From contig NZ_JAXCHP010000001.1 in assembly GCF_035984545.1 (NCBI RefSeq), positions 2,170,001 to 2,234,000 of the forward strand: 64,000 bases of DNA, in the 5' to 3' direction. Position 1 is the stretch's first letter, and the number at the start of each line of letters is the position of its first letter. Position numbers and translations under genes: made by a program. The notes under the pieces were generated by a model, which worked only from the letters and a program-made list of their open reading frames with translations, searched no databases and was not told the DNA's origin. Below are positions 52,012 to 62,981 of the stretch, in pieces. This DNA is from Cryobacterium sp. GrIS_2_6 (GTDB taxonomy: Bacteria; Actinomycetota; Actinomycetes; Actinomycetales; Microbacteriaceae).

Positions 52012-52998
52012 CTACAGCCACTTGGCGGCGAGGTGGTCGGCTACGACCCGGCGGACGGTGCCGGACTTGCCGCGCATGACGATGCTCTCGGTGCGGATGA
52101 TCGGACCCTTACGACGCACGCCGTCGACGAGGCCGCCGTCGGTCACGCCGGTAGCGACGAAGAAGGTGTTGTCTCCCGAGACCATGTCGTCGAGGTCGAG
52201 CACCTTGTCGACGTCGAGGCCGGCAGCAATGGCCCTGGCGCGTTCGGCGTCGTCCTTGGGGGCGAGTCGGCCCTGCATGAATCCGCCGAGCGCCTTGAGC
52301 GCGCACGCCGTCGTGATGCCCTCCGGGCTGCCGCCAATACCGACGCACATGTCGATGCGGGTACCGTAGCGGGCGGCGTTGATGCCGCCGGCGACGTCGC
52401 CGTCGGACATGAGACGGGTGCCGGCTCCCGCGCTCCGGATCGCATCGATCAGGCCCTCATGGCGCGGACGGTTGAGTACGGCCACGACCATCTCGCCGAT
52501 GGGCTTGCCGGTGGCCTGGGACAGGGCGCGCAGGTTGTCCCCGATCGGCTGGTCCAGGTGCACGACGCCGAATCCGGCGGCGCCCGTGACGATCTTGTCC
52601 ATGTAGAACACCGAGGAGGCATCGAGCATCGTGCCACGGGACGATACGGCGATCACGGAGAGCGCGTTCTGGCGACCCTCGGCCGTGAGGCTCGTACCGT
52701 CGATGGGGTCCACGGCGATGTCGCAGGCCGGACCGGTGCCGTTTCCGACGTGCTCGCCGTTGAAGAGCATCGGAGCCTTGTCCTTCTCGCCCTCGCCGAT
52801 GACGATGACTCCATCGAAGTTGACGGTACCGAGGAAGACTCGCATCGCGTCGACGGCGGCCTTGTCAGCCGCGTTCTTGTCTCCGCGACCGATGAACGGC
52901 ACCGCGCGAATAGCCGCGGCTTCGGTCGCACGCACCAGCTCCATGGCCAGGTTTCGGTCCGGATGGGTGAAATTGGGGGCGATTTCGGGGCTGTTCAC
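52012..52998 (-). CDS. glpX: Fructose-1,6-bisphosphatase class II
   Basis: A 328-aa gluconeogenic phosphatase. GRGDKNAADKAAVDAM, VIGEGEKDKAPMLFNGE and AVDPIDGTSLTAEG carry the metal-binding Glu/Asp residues of the GlpX fold, and RIDMCVGIGGSPEGI holds the substrate loop. GlpX is the main FBPase in actinobacteria. It starts with GTG and is divergent from fba, so the two opposing steps of sugar-phosphate metabolism sit side by side. Confidence 0.96.
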   Translation of the reverse strand: MNSPEIAPNFTHPDRNLAMELVRATEAAAIRAVPFIGRGDKNAADKAAVDAMRVFLGTVNFDGVIVIGEGEKDKAPMLFNGEHVGNGTGPACDIAVDPIDGTSLTAEGRQNALSVIAVSSRGTMLDASSVFYMDKIVTGAAGFGVVHLDQPIGDNLRALSQATGKPIGEMVVAVLNRPRHEGLIDAIRSAGAGTRLMSDGDVAGGINAARYGTRIDMCVGIGGSPEGITTACALKALGGFMQGRLAPKDDAERARAIAAGLDVDKVLDLDDMVSGDNTFFVATGVTDGGLVDGVRRKGPIIRTESIVMRGKSGTVRRVVADHLAAKWL

Positions 52999-53190
52999 AG
53001 ATGGTCCTTCCCGGACGAAGAGTGCGGCAGTGGCGAGGCCCAGCTTTGGGCCGGCGCCGGTTTCCCAGCGCTGCCGTTTAAGAGCCTAGCGCCCGCCCAG
53101 CGGGAACGGCTGATGTTTCCCGTCCAGCCATCCAGCCGCCGTCGGTAGGATGGGAAGACCGAATCTGTACAACCGAGGAGACGCAGAAAC

Positions 53191-54216
53191 ATGCCCATCG
53201 CAACCCCAGACCAGTATGCAGAGATGCTCAACAAAGCCAAGACCCAGGGTTTCGCTTACCCGGCGTTCAACGTTGCGTCTTCCCAGAGCATTAATGCCGT
53301 CCTGCAGGGCCTGACTGAAGCAGGCTCCGACGGCATCATCCAGGTCACCACCGGTGGCGCCGATTATTTCGCCGGCCACACGGTCAAGAACCGCGCATCC
53401 GGTGCGCTCGCCATGGCTCACTTCGTGCAGTCCGTCGCCGACAATTACCCCGTTACCGTGGCCCTGCACACGGACCACTGCCCCAAGGGCGCCCTGGACG
53501 ACTTCGTCCTCCCGCTCATCGCCGCTTCAGAAGCCGAAGTCAAGGCCGGGCGCAACCCGATCTTCCAGTCGCACATGTGGGACGGTTCCGCCATCCCGCT
53601 CGCCGAGAACCTCGTCATCGCGAAGGACATCCTCAAGCGCACCAAGAACATCAACGCGATCCTCGAGGTCGAGATCGGCGCCGTCGGCGGCGAAGAAGAC
53701 GGTGTCGAGGGCGACATCAACGAGAATCTGTACACGACCCTCGCCGACGCGAGCGCCATGATCGACGCTCTCGGCCTCGGCGAAGACGGCCGCTACATGG
53801 CCGCGCTGACCTTCGGCAACGTCCACGGCGTCTACAAGCCCGGCAACGTCAAGCTGCGCCCGGAGCTCCTCAAGGAGATCCAGGACGGCCTCGCCGCCAA
53901 GTACGGCACCGGCCCGAAGCCGCTTGACCTCGTCTTCCACGGCGGGTCCGGCTCGACCGCCGACGAGATCGCTGAAGCCGTCGCCAACGGCGTCGTGAAG
54001 ATGAACATCGACACCGACACTCAGTACGCGTTCACGCGCGCCGTCGCCGGCTACATGCTGAAGAACTACGACGGCGTCCTCAAGATCGACGGAGAAGTCG
54101 GCAACAAGAAGCTGTATGACCCGCGCGCCTGGGGCAAGGTCGCCGAGACGGCGATGGCCGCCCGCGTCGTCGAAGCCACCCAGCAGCTCGGTTCCGCTGG
54201 ACACTCGGAGAGCTGA
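53191..54216 (+). CDS. fba: Fructose-bisphosphate aldolase class II
   Basis: A 341-aa zinc aldolase of glycolysis and gluconeogenesis. VALHTDHCPKGALDDF holds the catalytic Asp and a zinc His, AILEVEIGAVGGEEDGVEGD the family signature with a zinc Glu, FGNVHGVYKPGN and LVFHGGSGSTADEI the other zinc His residues and phosphate-binding loop, and GVVKMNIDTDTQYAFT the final motif. GAGGAGAC precedes the ATG. Confidence 0.97.
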   Translation: MPIATPDQYAEMLNKAKTQGFAYPAFNVASSQSINAVLQGLTEAGSDGIIQVTTGGADYFAGHTVKNRASGALAMAHFVQSVADNYPVTVALHTDHCPKGALDDFVLPLIAASEAEVKAGRNPIFQSHMWDGSAIPLAENLVIAKDILKRTKNINAILEVEIGAVGGEEDGVEGDINENLYTTLADASAMIDALGLGEDGRYMAALTFGNVHGVYKPGNVKLRPELLKEIQDGLAAKYGTGPKPLDLVFHGGSGSTADEIAEAVANGVVKMNIDTDTQYAFTRAVAGYMLKNYDGVLKIDGEVGNKKLYDPRAWGKVAETAMAARVVEATQQLGSAGHSES

Positions 54217-54235
54217 TCCGGAGTAAATTCATCCA

Positions 54236-55285
54236 ATGGGCGAAACATCGGCGTACTCCAGCCACCTGTTCGTGCGGGGAACCCGCAACAACAGCTGGTC
54301 CAACATGCTCTCCTTCATTCCTGAAGGATCGAGGGTGCTGGACGTGGGGTGCTCGGCCGGAAATTTCGGTGAAGCCCTGGAACAGATGAATAGCTGCACC
54401 GTCGTCGGTGTCGACCTGAACACGGTCGACATCGACGAGGCGCGGGGCAAGATCTCCGAGGCCTACGTGCTCGACGTCAGCGACACGGTCGCCGTCGCCG
54501 GACTCGGAACTTTCGACGTCGTCCTGTTCGCCGACGTCCTCGAACACCTGCCAGACCCGCGCGCGACCCTCGTGGCCATTCGCGCCCTGCTGCGGCCCGG
54601 CGGAGTCGTGGTCTACTCGATTCCCAACATGGGTCACCTTTCGGTCCGGCTCGACCTGCTCGAAGGCCGGTTCACGTACACGGAGACCGGGCTGCTCGAC
54701 GAGACCCACCTGCATTTCTACGATGCCTTCGAGATCGAAGACATGTTCACGGCCGCCGGTTACGGCATCCGTGAGGAGGACCCCGTCGTCTCGGAATATC
54801 CGAAACGCTGGGTGACGGAACGGCTTGCCGACCTCGGACTCACCGCGGACGAGAAATTCTTCGACCTCCTGAAGGCCACGGAGAGCCACGTCTACCAGTA
54901 CGTCGGAGTCGCGATCCCCCTGGCCTCCCTGCCGCGGAACACCGCGCGGATCCGTACGCGTACAACACCCCCCGACGAGATCCTCGGATTCGCGAACCGG
55001 ATCGCCGCCGAGAACGAGGCGCTCAAGAACACGGATGCCGCCCTCGTCGCAGCCGCCCAGGCCCGCCTCGAGGCGGAACTCCTCGCCGCTGACAAAGCAA
55101 CCGCCCTGGCCGAACGGGACGCCGCGACGGCCGAGCTCGTCGCCACCGCCGCCGCCCGGGATGCCCTGGCCGGCGAAGTAGCCGGTCTCCGGGCGCACCT
55201 CACGTACATGAAGACGCACCCCGTCGCCTTCCTCACCCGCAAATTAGTCGAACGGCTCCCCCGTGCCCAGCGAAAACGTCCCTGA
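54236..55285 (+). CDS. SAM-dependent methyltransferase with C-terminal coiled coil
   Basis: A 349-aa class I methyltransferase. SRVLDVGCSAGNFGEALEQM is the SAM-binding motif I, VVGVDLN the acidic motif and FDVVLFADVLEHLPDPRATL motif post-I. From about residue 255 an Ala/Glu-rich coiled coil (AENEALKNTDAALVAAAQAR) ends in a basic tail. Such fusions often occur beside cell-surface glycan genes; the substrate is unknown. It begins 19 nt after fba. Confidence 0.88.
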   Translation: MGETSAYSSHLFVRGTRNNSWSNMLSFIPEGSRVLDVGCSAGNFGEALEQMNSCTVVGVDLNTVDIDEARGKISEAYVLDVSDTVAVAGLGTFDVVLFADVLEHLPDPRATLVAIRALLRPGGVVVYSIPNMGHLSVRLDLLEGRFTYTETGLLDETHLHFYDAFEIEDMFTAAGYGIREEDPVVSEYPKRWVTERLADLGLTADEKFFDLLKATESHVYQYVGVAIPLASLPRNTARIRTRTTPPDEILGFANRIAAENEALKNTDAALVAAAQARLEAELLAADKATALAERDAATAELVATAAARDALAGEVAGLRAHLTYMKTHPVAFLTRKLVERLPRAQRKRP

Positions 55286-55814
55286 CAGCCCCCGCCGGGA
55301 CCCCCGGCCCCAGCCCCGCTACGGGGAGCTGGCCCCTGAAGGCTGGAGCTGGGACCCGGGCGTCACGACACCACGGTCGACCACCGGCGGCCCGAACCCC
55401 GCCGTCTCCGCGCCGTTGCTCGGGACCCTGACCGGACCGGCCAAGCCCGCTGTTCCAGCCTGGGACCGGCGGGTGACCCTCGGCCTGCTCGCGCTCGGCC
55501 TCGCCGCGACCTTCATGTCGATCGGGGTGCTGGGCGCGCTCCCCGACGCCATCCAGATGCTCTACACCCAGTCCCACCTCGGTACCTACGTGCCGGACTC
55601 CTCCGTCGCCGGGCTCGTCACGGCGGGCGGCATCACCGAAGCGATCGTCTGGCTGCTCACCGCCGCCGCGGCGATCCTGCTCATCTCACGCCGCAAGCGG
55701 GCGTTCTACGTCCCGGTGATCGGCGCGGTGATCGCGCTCGTGGTGATCTTCGCCTTCATGATGGTCGTCGTGACCACCGACCCGACGCTGATCGACTTCT
55801 ACAGCCAGCCGTAG
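55263..55814 (+). CDS. Small membrane protein (DUF6264-like)
   Basis: A 183-aa protein with a Pro/Arg-rich cytoplasmic N-terminus (RPQPRYGELAPEGWSWDPG), then three membrane segments near residues 73-93, 119-140 and 148-170. The YGELAPEGW motif and layout are typical of a Microbacteriaceae membrane family of unknown function. The GTG at 55263 overlaps the methyltransferase gene by 23 nt. Confidence 0.8.
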   Translation: MPSENVPDSPRRDPRPQPRYGELAPEGWSWDPGVTTPRSTTGGPNPAVSAPLLGTLTGPAKPAVPAWDRRVTLGLLALGLAATFMSIGVLGALPDAIQMLYTQSHLGTYVPDSSVAGLVTAGGITEAIVWLLTAAAAILLISRRKRAFYVPVIGAVIALVVIFAFMMVVVTTDPTLIDFYSQP

Positions 55815-55859
55815 GCATCCGCGCGGGCGCACCTGACCGGCGCCCCACGGTGATCGGCG

Positions 55860-56939
55860 CTACTCGACCCGGGACACGCGCCCGCCGAGGGCCCGTGCGT
55901 CGTCGTTGCCCGCGAGGTCCTTGCGCAGTTCCTTCGGGAGCGAGAACAGCAGGTCCTCCTCAGCGGTCTTCACTTCCTGCACGTCGCCGAAGCCGGCGCC
56001 GGCCAGGTCGCGCAGGAGTTCGGTCACGAGTTCCTCGGGCACGGATGCCCCGCTCGTCACTCCGACGGTTGCGACGCCGTCGAGCCACTCCTGCTTGACC
56101 TCGCTCGCGAAGTCGACCCGGTAGGCGGCGCGGGCGCCGTATTCGAGGGCGACCTCGACGAGGCGCACCGAATTGGACGAGTTCGCCGAACCGACGACGA
56201 GCACGAGGTCGGAGGCCTCGGCGATCTTCTTGATCGCCACCTGCCGGTTCTGGGTGGCGTAGCAGATGTCATCGCTCGGCGGATCCTGCAGCAGCGGGAA
56301 CCGGGCGCGAAGCCGGCTCACGGTCTCCATGGTCTCGTCGACGCTGAGGGTGGTCTGCGACAGCCAGACGACCTTCTCCGGGTTGCGCACCACGATCGTG
56401 TCGGCCTCGTCGGGGCTGCCCACGAGGGTCGTGTGCTCCGGGGCCTCCCCTGCCGTGCCCTCGACTTCTTCATGTCCTTCGTGGCCGATCAGCAGGATCT
56501 CGAAATCATCGCGGGCGAAGCGCACGGCCTCGCGGTGCACCTTGGTGACGAGCGGGCAGGTCGCGTCGATCGCGCGCAGCCCGCGCGCAGCTGCCGCGCT
56601 GACGACGGCCGGAGACACTCCATGGGCGCTGAAGACGAGGTGCGAGCCGCGGGGCACCTCATCGACCTCGTCGACGAAGATGGCGCCCTGCTTCTCGAGT
56701 TCGGAGACGACGTGCACGTTGTGCACGATCTGCTTCCGCACGTAGACGGGGGCTCCGTATAGCTCGAGCGCCTTCTCGACGGCGATGACGGCCCGGTCGA
56801 CACCCGCGCAGTAGCCGCGCGGGGCAGCGAGCAGCACCCGTTTCGGCCCATCCACCGGGGTATCCTTGAGGACGTTGCGTGCCCGGGGAATCCGGGGCAT
56901 GCCGAGGCCGATAACGCTTGAATCCGAGCTGATAGTCAC
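55860..56939 (-). CDS. ispH: 4-hydroxy-3-methylbut-2-enyl diphosphate reductase
   Basis: A 359-aa iron-sulfur enzyme, the last step of the MEP isoprenoid pathway. Three cluster Cys are in [25 protein letters not shown] and [11 protein letters not shown]; the catalytic Glu lies in [24 protein letters not shown] is the diphosphate-binding part. GTG start, divergent from xseA. Confidence 0.97.
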   Translation of the reverse strand: MTISSDSSVIGLGMPRIPRARNVLKDTPVDGPKRVLLAAPRGYCAGVDRAVIAVEKALELYGAPVYVRKQIVHNVHVVSELEKQGAIFVDEVDEVPRGSHLVFSAHGVSPAVVSAAAARGLRAIDATCPLVTKVHREAVRFARDDFEILLIGHEGHEEVEGTAGEAPEHTTLVGSPDEADTIVVRNPEKVVWLSQTTLSVDETMETVSRLRARFPLLQDPPSDDICYATQNRQVAIKKIAEASDLVLVVGSANSSNSVRLVEVALEYGARAAYRVDFASEVKQEWLDGVATVGVTSGASVPEELVTELLRDLAGAGFGDVQEVKTAEEDLLFSLPKELRKDLAGNDDARALGGRVSRVE

Positions 56940-56989
56940 CGGCTCATTCTATGGGTGCGTGGCTGGACAGGCCGTGGGAGGAACGATTC

Positions 56990-58264
56990 ATGACCGATGC
57001 ACCACCCACCCTCGAGGCCCCGTGGCCCGTCGCCCTGCTCGCGAACAAGATCCGCGGCTACATCGAGCGGCTCGGCACAGCCTGGGTCGAGGGTGAGATC
57101 ACCCAGTGGGGCCTCAGTGGCGGCAATGTGTACGGCAAGCTCAAAGACCTCAGCGAGGACGCCACCGTCGGCTTCACCGTGTGGTCGTCCGTCAAGGCCC
57201 GGCTGAGCGACGAGTTCAAGCAGGGCGACCGCGTCATCGCCCTGGTCAAACCGAATTACTGGGTCAAGGGCGGCACACTCACCATGCAGGTCTTCGACCT
57301 GCGCCACGTCGGCCTCGGCGACATGCTCGAACGCCTCGAGCGTCTCCGCAAGCAGCTCGCGGCCGAAGGCCTCTTCGCGACCTCCCGGAAGAAGCCCCTC
57401 CCGTTCCTGCCGCACTGCATCGGCCTCGTCACCGGCAAGGACTCCGACGCCGAGAAGGACGTCATCCGCAACGCCCAGCTGCGCTGGCCCGCCGTCGATT
57501 TCCAGCTCGCATACGCGGCCATGCAGGGCGACCGCTCGGTGGCCGAGGTCGTCGCCGCGATCCAGCGCCTCGATGCCGACCCCGACGTCGACGTCATCAT
57601 CGTCGCCCGCGGCGGCGGCGACTTCCAGAACCTGCTCGGCTTCAGCGACGAACGCGTACTCCGCGCCGCGGCGGCCTGCAACACCCCCCTGGTCAGTGCG
57701 ATCGGCCACGAGGCAGACCGGCCCCTGCTCGACGAGGTCGCCGACCTCCGGGCCTCCACCCCGACGGATGCCGCCAAGCGCATCGTCCCCGACGTCTCGG
57801 ACGAACTCAACCGCGTCCAGCAGGCCAGGTCCCGGTTGAGCACCCGGCTGACCGGAATCCTCGCGGCCGAGGTCGACCGGATCGGCCAGCTCCGGTCACG
57901 CCCCGTGCTCAGCAGCACGGCCTGGATCGTCGATTCCCGTGCCGAGGACCTCACCCGGTACGTCGCCCGGGGAACGGAGCTTATGGAACGCGTCGTCGAG
58001 GCATCCGCCGGCGTCGTCGCGGAGCTCCGCTCGAGGCTCCGAACGCTGTCCCCGCAGGGCACCCTCGATCGCGGATACGCGATCGTGCAGGTGCGGGACG
58101 GCCACGTGCTGCGTGCCGCCGCCGATGCTCCGGACGGTACCCGGCTCAGGATCACGCTCGGCACAGGAACCCTCGCGGCCACAGCGGGCCCGCCCGCTGA
58201 GTCGACCGCAGACCCGGCTACGGACCCGGCCACCGGGCCGAACACGACAACCAGGACTCAATAG
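56990..58264 (+). CDS. xseA: Exodeoxyribonuclease VII large subunit
   Basis: A 424-aa subunit. The N-terminal OB fold begins [20 protein letters not shown] and includes GNVYGKLKD. The catalytic domain carries [40 protein letters not shown] and [20 protein letters not shown] with the SAIGHE motif. A long coiled coil follows and the tail is Thr/Pro-rich. The ATG at 56990 has GGAGGAACG upstream. Confidence 0.97.
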   Translation: MTDAPPTLEAPWPVALLANKIRGYIERLGTAWVEGEITQWGLSGGNVYGKLKDLSEDATVGFTVWSSVKARLSDEFKQGDRVIALVKPNYWVKGGTLTMQVFDLRHVGLGDMLERLERLRKQLAAEGLFATSRKKPLPFLPHCIGLVTGKDSDAEKDVIRNAQLRWPAVDFQLAYAAMQGDRSVAEVVAAIQRLDADPDVDVIIVARGGGDFQNLLGFSDERVLRAAAACNTPLVSAIGHEADRPLLDEVADLRASTPTDAAKRIVPDVSDELNRVQQARSRLSTRLTGILAAEVDRIGQLRSRPVLSSTAWIVDSRAEDLTRYVARGTELMERVVEASAGVVAELRSRLRTLSPQGTLDRGYAIVQVRDGHVLRAAADAPDGTRLRITLGTGTLAATAGPPAESTADPATDPATGPNTTTRTQ

Positions 58265-58265
58265 A

Positions 58266-58520
58266 ATGGACGCCATGACCGCTCCCGCCGACATCTCCAC
58301 CTTGAGCTATGAGCAGGCCAGGGACGAACTCGTCCGGGTCGTGAGCGCCCTCGAACAGGGCTCGTCAACCCTCGAAGAGTCCCTCACCCTCTGGGAACGC
58401 GGCGAGGAACTCGCGAGCCGCTGCGAAGAATGGCTGATCGGAGCCAGGGCCCGCCTCGACGCCGCCCGCGCGCGCCAACTGGACTCCGCCTCCCCCTCGA
58501 CCGGCCCCGGCACCGAATGA
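58266..58520 (+). CDS. xseB: Exodeoxyribonuclease VII small subunit
   Basis: An 84-aa helical subunit: [40 protein letters not shown] and [15 protein letters not shown] are the family helices that wrap the XseA coiled coil. It starts 2 nt after xseA, either at 58266 or at the ATG three codons later, and overlaps the DUF4245 gene (ATGA). Confidence 0.96.
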   Translation: MDAMTAPADISTLSYEQARDELVRVVSALEQGSSTLEESLTLWERGEELASRCEEWLIGARARLDAARARQLDSASPSTGPGTE

Positions 58521-59179
58521 GCACCGCGAAGCGCCCGCCCCGGGTCGTCGCCGAGCTCGGCAGGCCTGAGACCGCGCAGGAGACGGCCGACCGCCTCGCG
58601 ACGAACTCGCGGAACTACCGGTCGCGCAAGACCGTCAACAACCTGGTCCTGTCCCTGCTCGCCACCCTCGGTGCGGTCTTCGTTCTCGTTCTCCTCGTCC
58701 CGCGCAGCGACGGGCCCGTCGACCGCACCGTCGATTTCGCCGCCGTCGCGAGCCAGGTGCAGGTCGGGATCGACGCGCCGCTTGTGGTCCCTGAGCTCCC
58801 GGATGGCTGGCGGGCGAACGCCGCCCAGTGGCGTCTCGGCGGCACCGACAAGATCCCGTCCTGGTACATCGGCCTGCTGACCCCCCGCAACGAGTTCATC
58901 GGCCTCACCCAGGCCATCGGCGCAAACCCGACCTGGATCGGGCAGCAGTTGAAGGACGCCCCCGCAGTCCAGACGCTCACCCTCGTAGGTGTCACCTGGG
59001 ACGTCTACCGGAATCCCGCAGCCGAGAAGGACCGCGGCAACTTCGAATACGCCCTCGTGACGACCGCAGGGACGAGCAGCTACCTGCTCGTCGGAACGGC
59101 GGACGAAGACGAATTCGCGGCGCTCGCGACCGCGATCGCCTCCCAGATCAGTGCCAACGGACAGGCGGTGACCCAGTGA
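58517..59179 (+). CDS. DUF4245-domain membrane-anchored protein
   Basis: A 220-aa protein with a cytoplasmic N-terminus, one membrane helix (about residues 40-60) and an exported domain with [36 protein letters not shown] and [20 protein letters not shown], the DUF4245 pattern. The position after xseB and before carbonic anhydrase is typical of actinobacteria. Function unknown. Confidence 0.92.
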   Translation: MSTAKRPPRVVAELGRPETAQETADRLATNSRNYRSRKTVNNLVLSLLATLGAVFVLVLLVPRSDGPVDRTVDFAAVASQVQVGIDAPLVVPELPDGWRANAAQWRLGGTDKIPSWYIGLLTPRNEFIGLTQAIGANPTWIGQQLKDAPAVQTLTLVGVTWDVYRNPAAEKDRGNFEYALVTTAGTSSYLLVGTADEDEFAALATAIASQISANGQAVTQ

Positions 59180-59862
59180 CCGGACAGGGCAAAGACGTGC
59201 TCATCAGCCAGGCTGCGGCCCCCGGCGACGCCGTGGGCCCGGCAGCGGTGTGGAGCCGGCTGCAGCGCGGCAACCAGCGATTCGTGGACGGCGAGCCGCA
59301 GCATCCGCGCCAGGACGTCGACCGGCGCACCGAGCTCGCGACCGCGCAGACTCCGGCCGCTGCCCTCTTCGGGTGCAGCGACTCGCGTCTCGCCGCCGAG
59401 ATCATCTTCGACATGGGCCTCGGCGACCTTTTCGTCGTACGGAACGCCGGCCAGGTCATCTCCGATTCCGTGCTCGGCTCCCTCGAGTACGCGGTCGCCG
59501 TGCTCAAGGTTCCGCTCATCCTCGTGCTCGGCCACGACGGCTGCGGCGCGGTCCAGGCCGCCGTGGACGCGCAGTCGCCCGGCGCGGCTCCCCTGCCCGT
59601 GCACATCGGCCGGATCATCGAGAAGATCGTGCCGGCCGTGCACCGGGTGGTCGCGGCGACGGATGCGACGCTGACCGACCCCGGGAGCATCGATGCGCTC
59701 ATGGTCGGCAGGGAACACCTGCGCGACACCGTGACCGAGCTCCTGGAACAGTCAGAGTTGATCAGCGACGCCGTCGCAGCGGGTACATTGGCTATCGTCG
59801 GCGCCAATTACCGACTGCTCGAAGGCCGGGCCGTTCCCGACGTCGTCGTCGGCAACGTCTGA
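59176..59862 (+). CDS. Beta-class carbonic anhydrase
   Basis: A 228-aa zinc enzyme that interconverts carbon dioxide and bicarbonate. The zinc ligands are Cys in [13 protein letters not shown], and His and Cys in [14 protein letters not shown]; the Asp/Arg dyad follows the first Cys. The GTG at 59176 overlaps the DUF4245 stop by 4 nt. Confidence 0.95.
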   Translation: MTGQGKDVLISQAAAPGDAVGPAAVWSRLQRGNQRFVDGEPQHPRQDVDRRTELATAQTPAAALFGCSDSRLAAEIIFDMGLGDLFVVRNAGQVISDSVLGSLEYAVAVLKVPLILVLGHDGCGAVQAAVDAQSPGAAPLPVHIGRIIEKIVPAVHRVVAATDATLTDPGSIDALMVGREHLRDTVTELLEQSELISDAVAAGTLAIVGANYRLLEGRAVPDVVVGNV

Positions 59863-59911
59863 TCCCACAGCCCGGGCAGTACCGTCTCCCAATCGAAAGG
59901 TCTTACACACA

Positions 59912-61330
59912 GTGGTGGAAAAAACCGCAGATGCCGGCTACCGAATCGAACACGACACGATGGGCGAGGTGCAGGTTCCCGTCGACGCCCTCTACGGCGC
60001 CCAGACTCAGCGGGCCGTTGAGAACTTCCCGATCTCCGGCTCTGTCCTCGAACCCGCGCAGATCTCGGCCCTCGCCCGCATCAAGAAATCCGCCGCCCTC
60101 GCGAACGCGCAGCTCGGGGTGCTCGACGGCGCCATCGCCGAGGCGATCGCCGGAGCAGCAGACGAGGTCATCACCGGTCTCTACGACGACCAGTTCCCGA
60201 TCGACGTCTACCAGACCGGCAGCGGCACCTCCTCGAACATGAACATGAACGAGGTGCTCGCGACCCTCGCCACCCGCACCCTCGGCCGCCCGGTGCACCC
60301 GAACGACCACGTCAACGCCTCACAGTCGTCAAACGACGTCTTCCCCACGTCGGTGCACCTTGCCGTCACGAGCGCGCTCATCGACGACCTCATCCCCGGG
60401 CTTGACCACCTCGCCGTCGCGCTCGAGGCCAAGTCGGTGCTCTGGGCCGATGCCGTCAAGGCTGGCCGCACCCACCTGATGGACGCGACCCCGGTCACCC
60501 TCGGCCAGGAGTTCGGCGGCTACGCCCGCCAGATGCGGCTCGGCATCGAGCGCATCCGCAGCGCCCTCCCCCGCGTCGCCGAGGTGCCCCTGGGCGGCAC
60601 TGCAGTAGGAACCGGCATCAACACCCCCGCCGGCTTCCCCCAGCTCGTGATCGAGCTCCTGGTCGCCGAGACCGAGCTTCCCGTCACGGAAGCCCGCGAC
60701 CACTTCGAAGCGCAGGCCAACCGCGACGGCCTCGTGGACGCATCCGGTGCCCTGCGCACCATCGCGGTCAGCCTCACCAAGATCTGCAACGACCTGCGCT
60801 GGATGGGCTCCGGCCCCAACACCGGCTTCGGCGAGCTACAGATCCCTGACCTGCAGCCCGGCTCGTCGATCATGCCCGGCAAGGTCAACCCGGTCATCCC
60901 CGAGGCCGTGCTGATGGTCTGCTCCCGCGTGATCGGCAACGACGCGACCGTGGCCTGGTCGGGCGCATCCGGCTCCTTCGAGCTCAACGTGGCCATCCCC
61001 GTGATGGGCACCGCGTTGCTCGAGTCGATCCGGCTGCTCTCGAACGCGACGCGGGTGCTCGCCGACAAGACCATCGACGGGCTCGAGGCCAACCTCGACC
61101 GGGCGAAGGCCCTGGCCGGCTCCTCCCCCGCGATCGTGACGCCGCTCAACCGGGTGATCGGCTACGAGGCCGCGGCGAAGGTCGCCAAGCACGCGGTCGC
61201 GCACGGCGTCCCGGTGCGCCAGGCCGTCATCGACCTCGGTTTCGTGGAACGCGGCGAAGTCACGCTTGCCCAGCTCGACACGGCCCTGGACCTGCTCAGC
61301 ATGACGCGTCCCCCCGCGCGCACCGCCTAG
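59912..61330 (+). CDS. fumC: Fumarate hydratase class II
   Basis: A 472-aa TCA-cycle enzyme converting fumarate to malate. [36 protein letters not shown] and the signature [15 protein letters not shown] with the catalytic Ser are all present, as is [16 protein letters not shown]. It is the stable iron-free class. GTG start at 59912 (or 59915), 49 nt after the carbonic anhydrase gene. Confidence 0.97.
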   Translation: MVEKTADAGYRIEHDTMGEVQVPVDALYGAQTQRAVENFPISGSVLEPAQISALARIKKSAALANAQLGVLDGAIAEAIAGAADEVITGLYDDQFPIDVYQTGSGTSSNMNMNEVLATLATRTLGRPVHPNDHVNASQSSNDVFPTSVHLAVTSALIDDLIPGLDHLAVALEAKSVLWADAVKAGRTHLMDATPVTLGQEFGGYARQMRLGIERIRSALPRVAEVPLGGTAVGTGINTPAGFPQLVIELLVAETELPVTEARDHFEAQANRDGLVDASGALRTIAVSLTKICNDLRWMGSGPNTGFGELQIPDLQPGSSIMPGKVNPVIPEAVLMVCSRVIGNDATVAWSGASGSFELNVAIPVMGTALLESIRLLSNATRVLADKTIDGLEANLDRAKALAGSSPAIVTPLNRVIGYEAAAKVAKHAVAHGVPVRQAVIDLGFVERGEVTLAQLDTALDLLSMTRPPARTA

Positions 61331-61336
61331 CCCCGA

Positions 61337-61419
61337 ACCAATTCGACGGAGTTTTTGCCCCTGGCGGCTCGAATCGGGCCTCCCACGTGTCTTTTGGGCA
61401 AAATCTCCGTCGAATTGGT
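61337..61419. terminator. Long convergent hairpin between fumC and phoH
   Basis: Arms ACCAATTCGACGGAGTTTTT... (61337-61360) and GGGCAAAATCTCCGTCGAAT... (61396-61419) pair over 24 positions with one or two mismatches; the loop is 35 nt. It stands 6 nt after the fumC stop and 17 nt from the phoH stop. Confidence 0.85.
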
Positions 61420-61436
61420 CAGGTCGGAACGCGGGG

Positions 61437-62798
61437 TCAGTTCGGGTCGTTGCCCTCGAGCATCTCGGTGACGAGCGCGGCGATTGCACTGCGCTCCGAG
61501 CGGGTGAGCGTCATGTGGGCGAACAGCGGATGCCCCTTGAGCGTCTCGATCACGGATGCGACGCCGTCGAAGCGGCCGACCCGGAGATTATCCCGCTGGG
61601 CGACGTCGTGGGTGAGGACCACCCGCGAGTTCTGCCCGATGCGACTGAGCACCGTGAGCAGCACGTTGCGCTCGAGGGACTGCGCCTCATCGACGATCAC
61701 GAACGCGTCGTGCAGCGAACGGCCCCGGATGTGGGTGAGCGGCAGGACCTCGAGGATCCCCCGCTCGAGGACCTCTTCGAGCACGTTCTCGGACACGAGC
61801 GCGCCGAGGGTGTCGAATACCGCCTGGGCCCACGGGCTCATCTTCTCGCTCGCGTCACCGGGCAGGTAGCCGAGTTCCTGGCCGCCGACCGCGTAGAGCG
61901 GGCGGAACACCATGATCTTGCGATGCTGCTGGCGTTCCAGAACGGCTTCGAGTCCCGCACAGAGCGCGAGCGCCGACTTCCCCGTCCCCGCTCGCCCTCC
62001 CAGGGAGAGTATCCCGATCTCAGGGTCGAGCAGCAGGTCGATCGCCAGGCGCTGTTCGGCCGACCGGCCCTTGAGGCCGAACAGGTCCCGGTCGCCGCGC
62101 ACGAGCCGCATTTCACCCTTGCCGGTGACCCGGCCGAGCGCCGAGCCGCGGTCAGAATGGACCACGAGGCCCGTGTTGATCGGCATGTCCTGCACCAGAC
62201 GGGTGTTGAGCACCTCGTTGTCGTAGAGTTCGCTGATCTGGTTCGACCCGAGAGTGATCTCGTCCATCCCCGTCCAGCCGGAATCGATCGCGAGCTCGTG
62301 TCGGTACTCATCCGCGAGCAGGCCGATCGATGCCGCCTTGACCCGCAATGGCAGATCCTTGGAGACGACCGTGACGGCGAGGCCGTCGTTGGCGAGGTTC
62401 ATCGCGACCGCGAGGATCCTCGAATCGTTGTCGCCGAGTTGCAGGCCAGAGGGGAGCACCGACATGTTGGAGTGGTTCAGCTCCACACGCAGGCTGCCAC
62501 CCTCTCCGACCGGGATCGGGAAGTCGAGGCGTTCATGCTTGACACGCAATTCGTCCAGGAGCCGGAGGGCCTGGCGGGCGAAGTACCCGATCTCCGGGTC
62601 GTTGCGCTTGGATTCGAGTTCGGCGATCACGACGACCGGCAGCACGATGGCATGCTCGGCGAAGCGGAAGATCGCCTTGGGATCCGACAGGAGGACCGAG
62701 GTGTCCAGCACAAAGGTGCGCTCGGTTTGCTTGATGTCGGAAGCCGTCTGGTTCGAACCCTGATAGTCGGTCTGATTAGCGGTCACAACCACTCCCAC
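61437..62798 (-). CDS. PIN-PhoH family protein
   Basis: A 453-aa fusion of an N-terminal PIN RNase domain ([44 protein letters not shown] with its acidic residues) and a C-terminal PhoH ATPase/helicase domain with Walker [19 protein letters not shown] and Walker [13 protein letters not shown]. PhoH2-type proteins in mycobacteria are RNA helicase/RNases; there they pair with an antitoxin-like gene, which is absent here. GTG start at 62798; GTG 62786 is a close alternative. Confidence 0.95.
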   Translation of the reverse strand: MGVVVTANQTDYQGSNQTASDIKQTERTFVLDTSVLLSDPKAIFRFAEHAIVLPVVVIAELESKRNDPEIGYFARQALRLLDELRVKHERLDFPIPVGEGGSLRVELNHSNMSVLPSGLQLGDNDSRILAVAMNLANDGLAVTVVSKDLPLRVKAASIGLLADEYRHELAIDSGWTGMDEITLGSNQISELYDNEVLNTRLVQDMPINTGLVVHSDRGSALGRVTGKGEMRLVRGDRDLFGLKGRSAEQRLAIDLLLDPEIGILSLGGRAGTGKSALALCAGLEAVLERQQHRKIMVFRPLYAVGGQELGYLPGDASEKMSPWAQAVFDTLGALVSENVLEEVLERGILEVLPLTHIRGRSLHDAFVIVDEAQSLERNVLLTVLSRIGQNSRVVLTHDVAQRDNLRVGRFDGVASVIETLKGHPLFAHMTLTRSERSAIAALVTEMLEGNDPN

Positions 62799-62981
62799 CC
62801 CGTGCCTCGAAAGGCGCGGATTGTGTTGGCGAGCTGGCCACGGGGGTTCTCGAGCCGTACTTATGTGGCCGTCTCGATCAGGCGCCGTACCTGATGGGAA
62901 TGACGCTACTTACACTCGGTGAATATCGGAAGTGCGACACACACATTGTCACCAGACGTTAATGGGCTCGGCGCCAGGAAC

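Noticed and set aside
61515..62894. A 459-codon open frame antisense to the PIN-PhoH gene
   Set aside because: Shadow frame with Arg/Glu/Asp/His-rich sequence and no family match.
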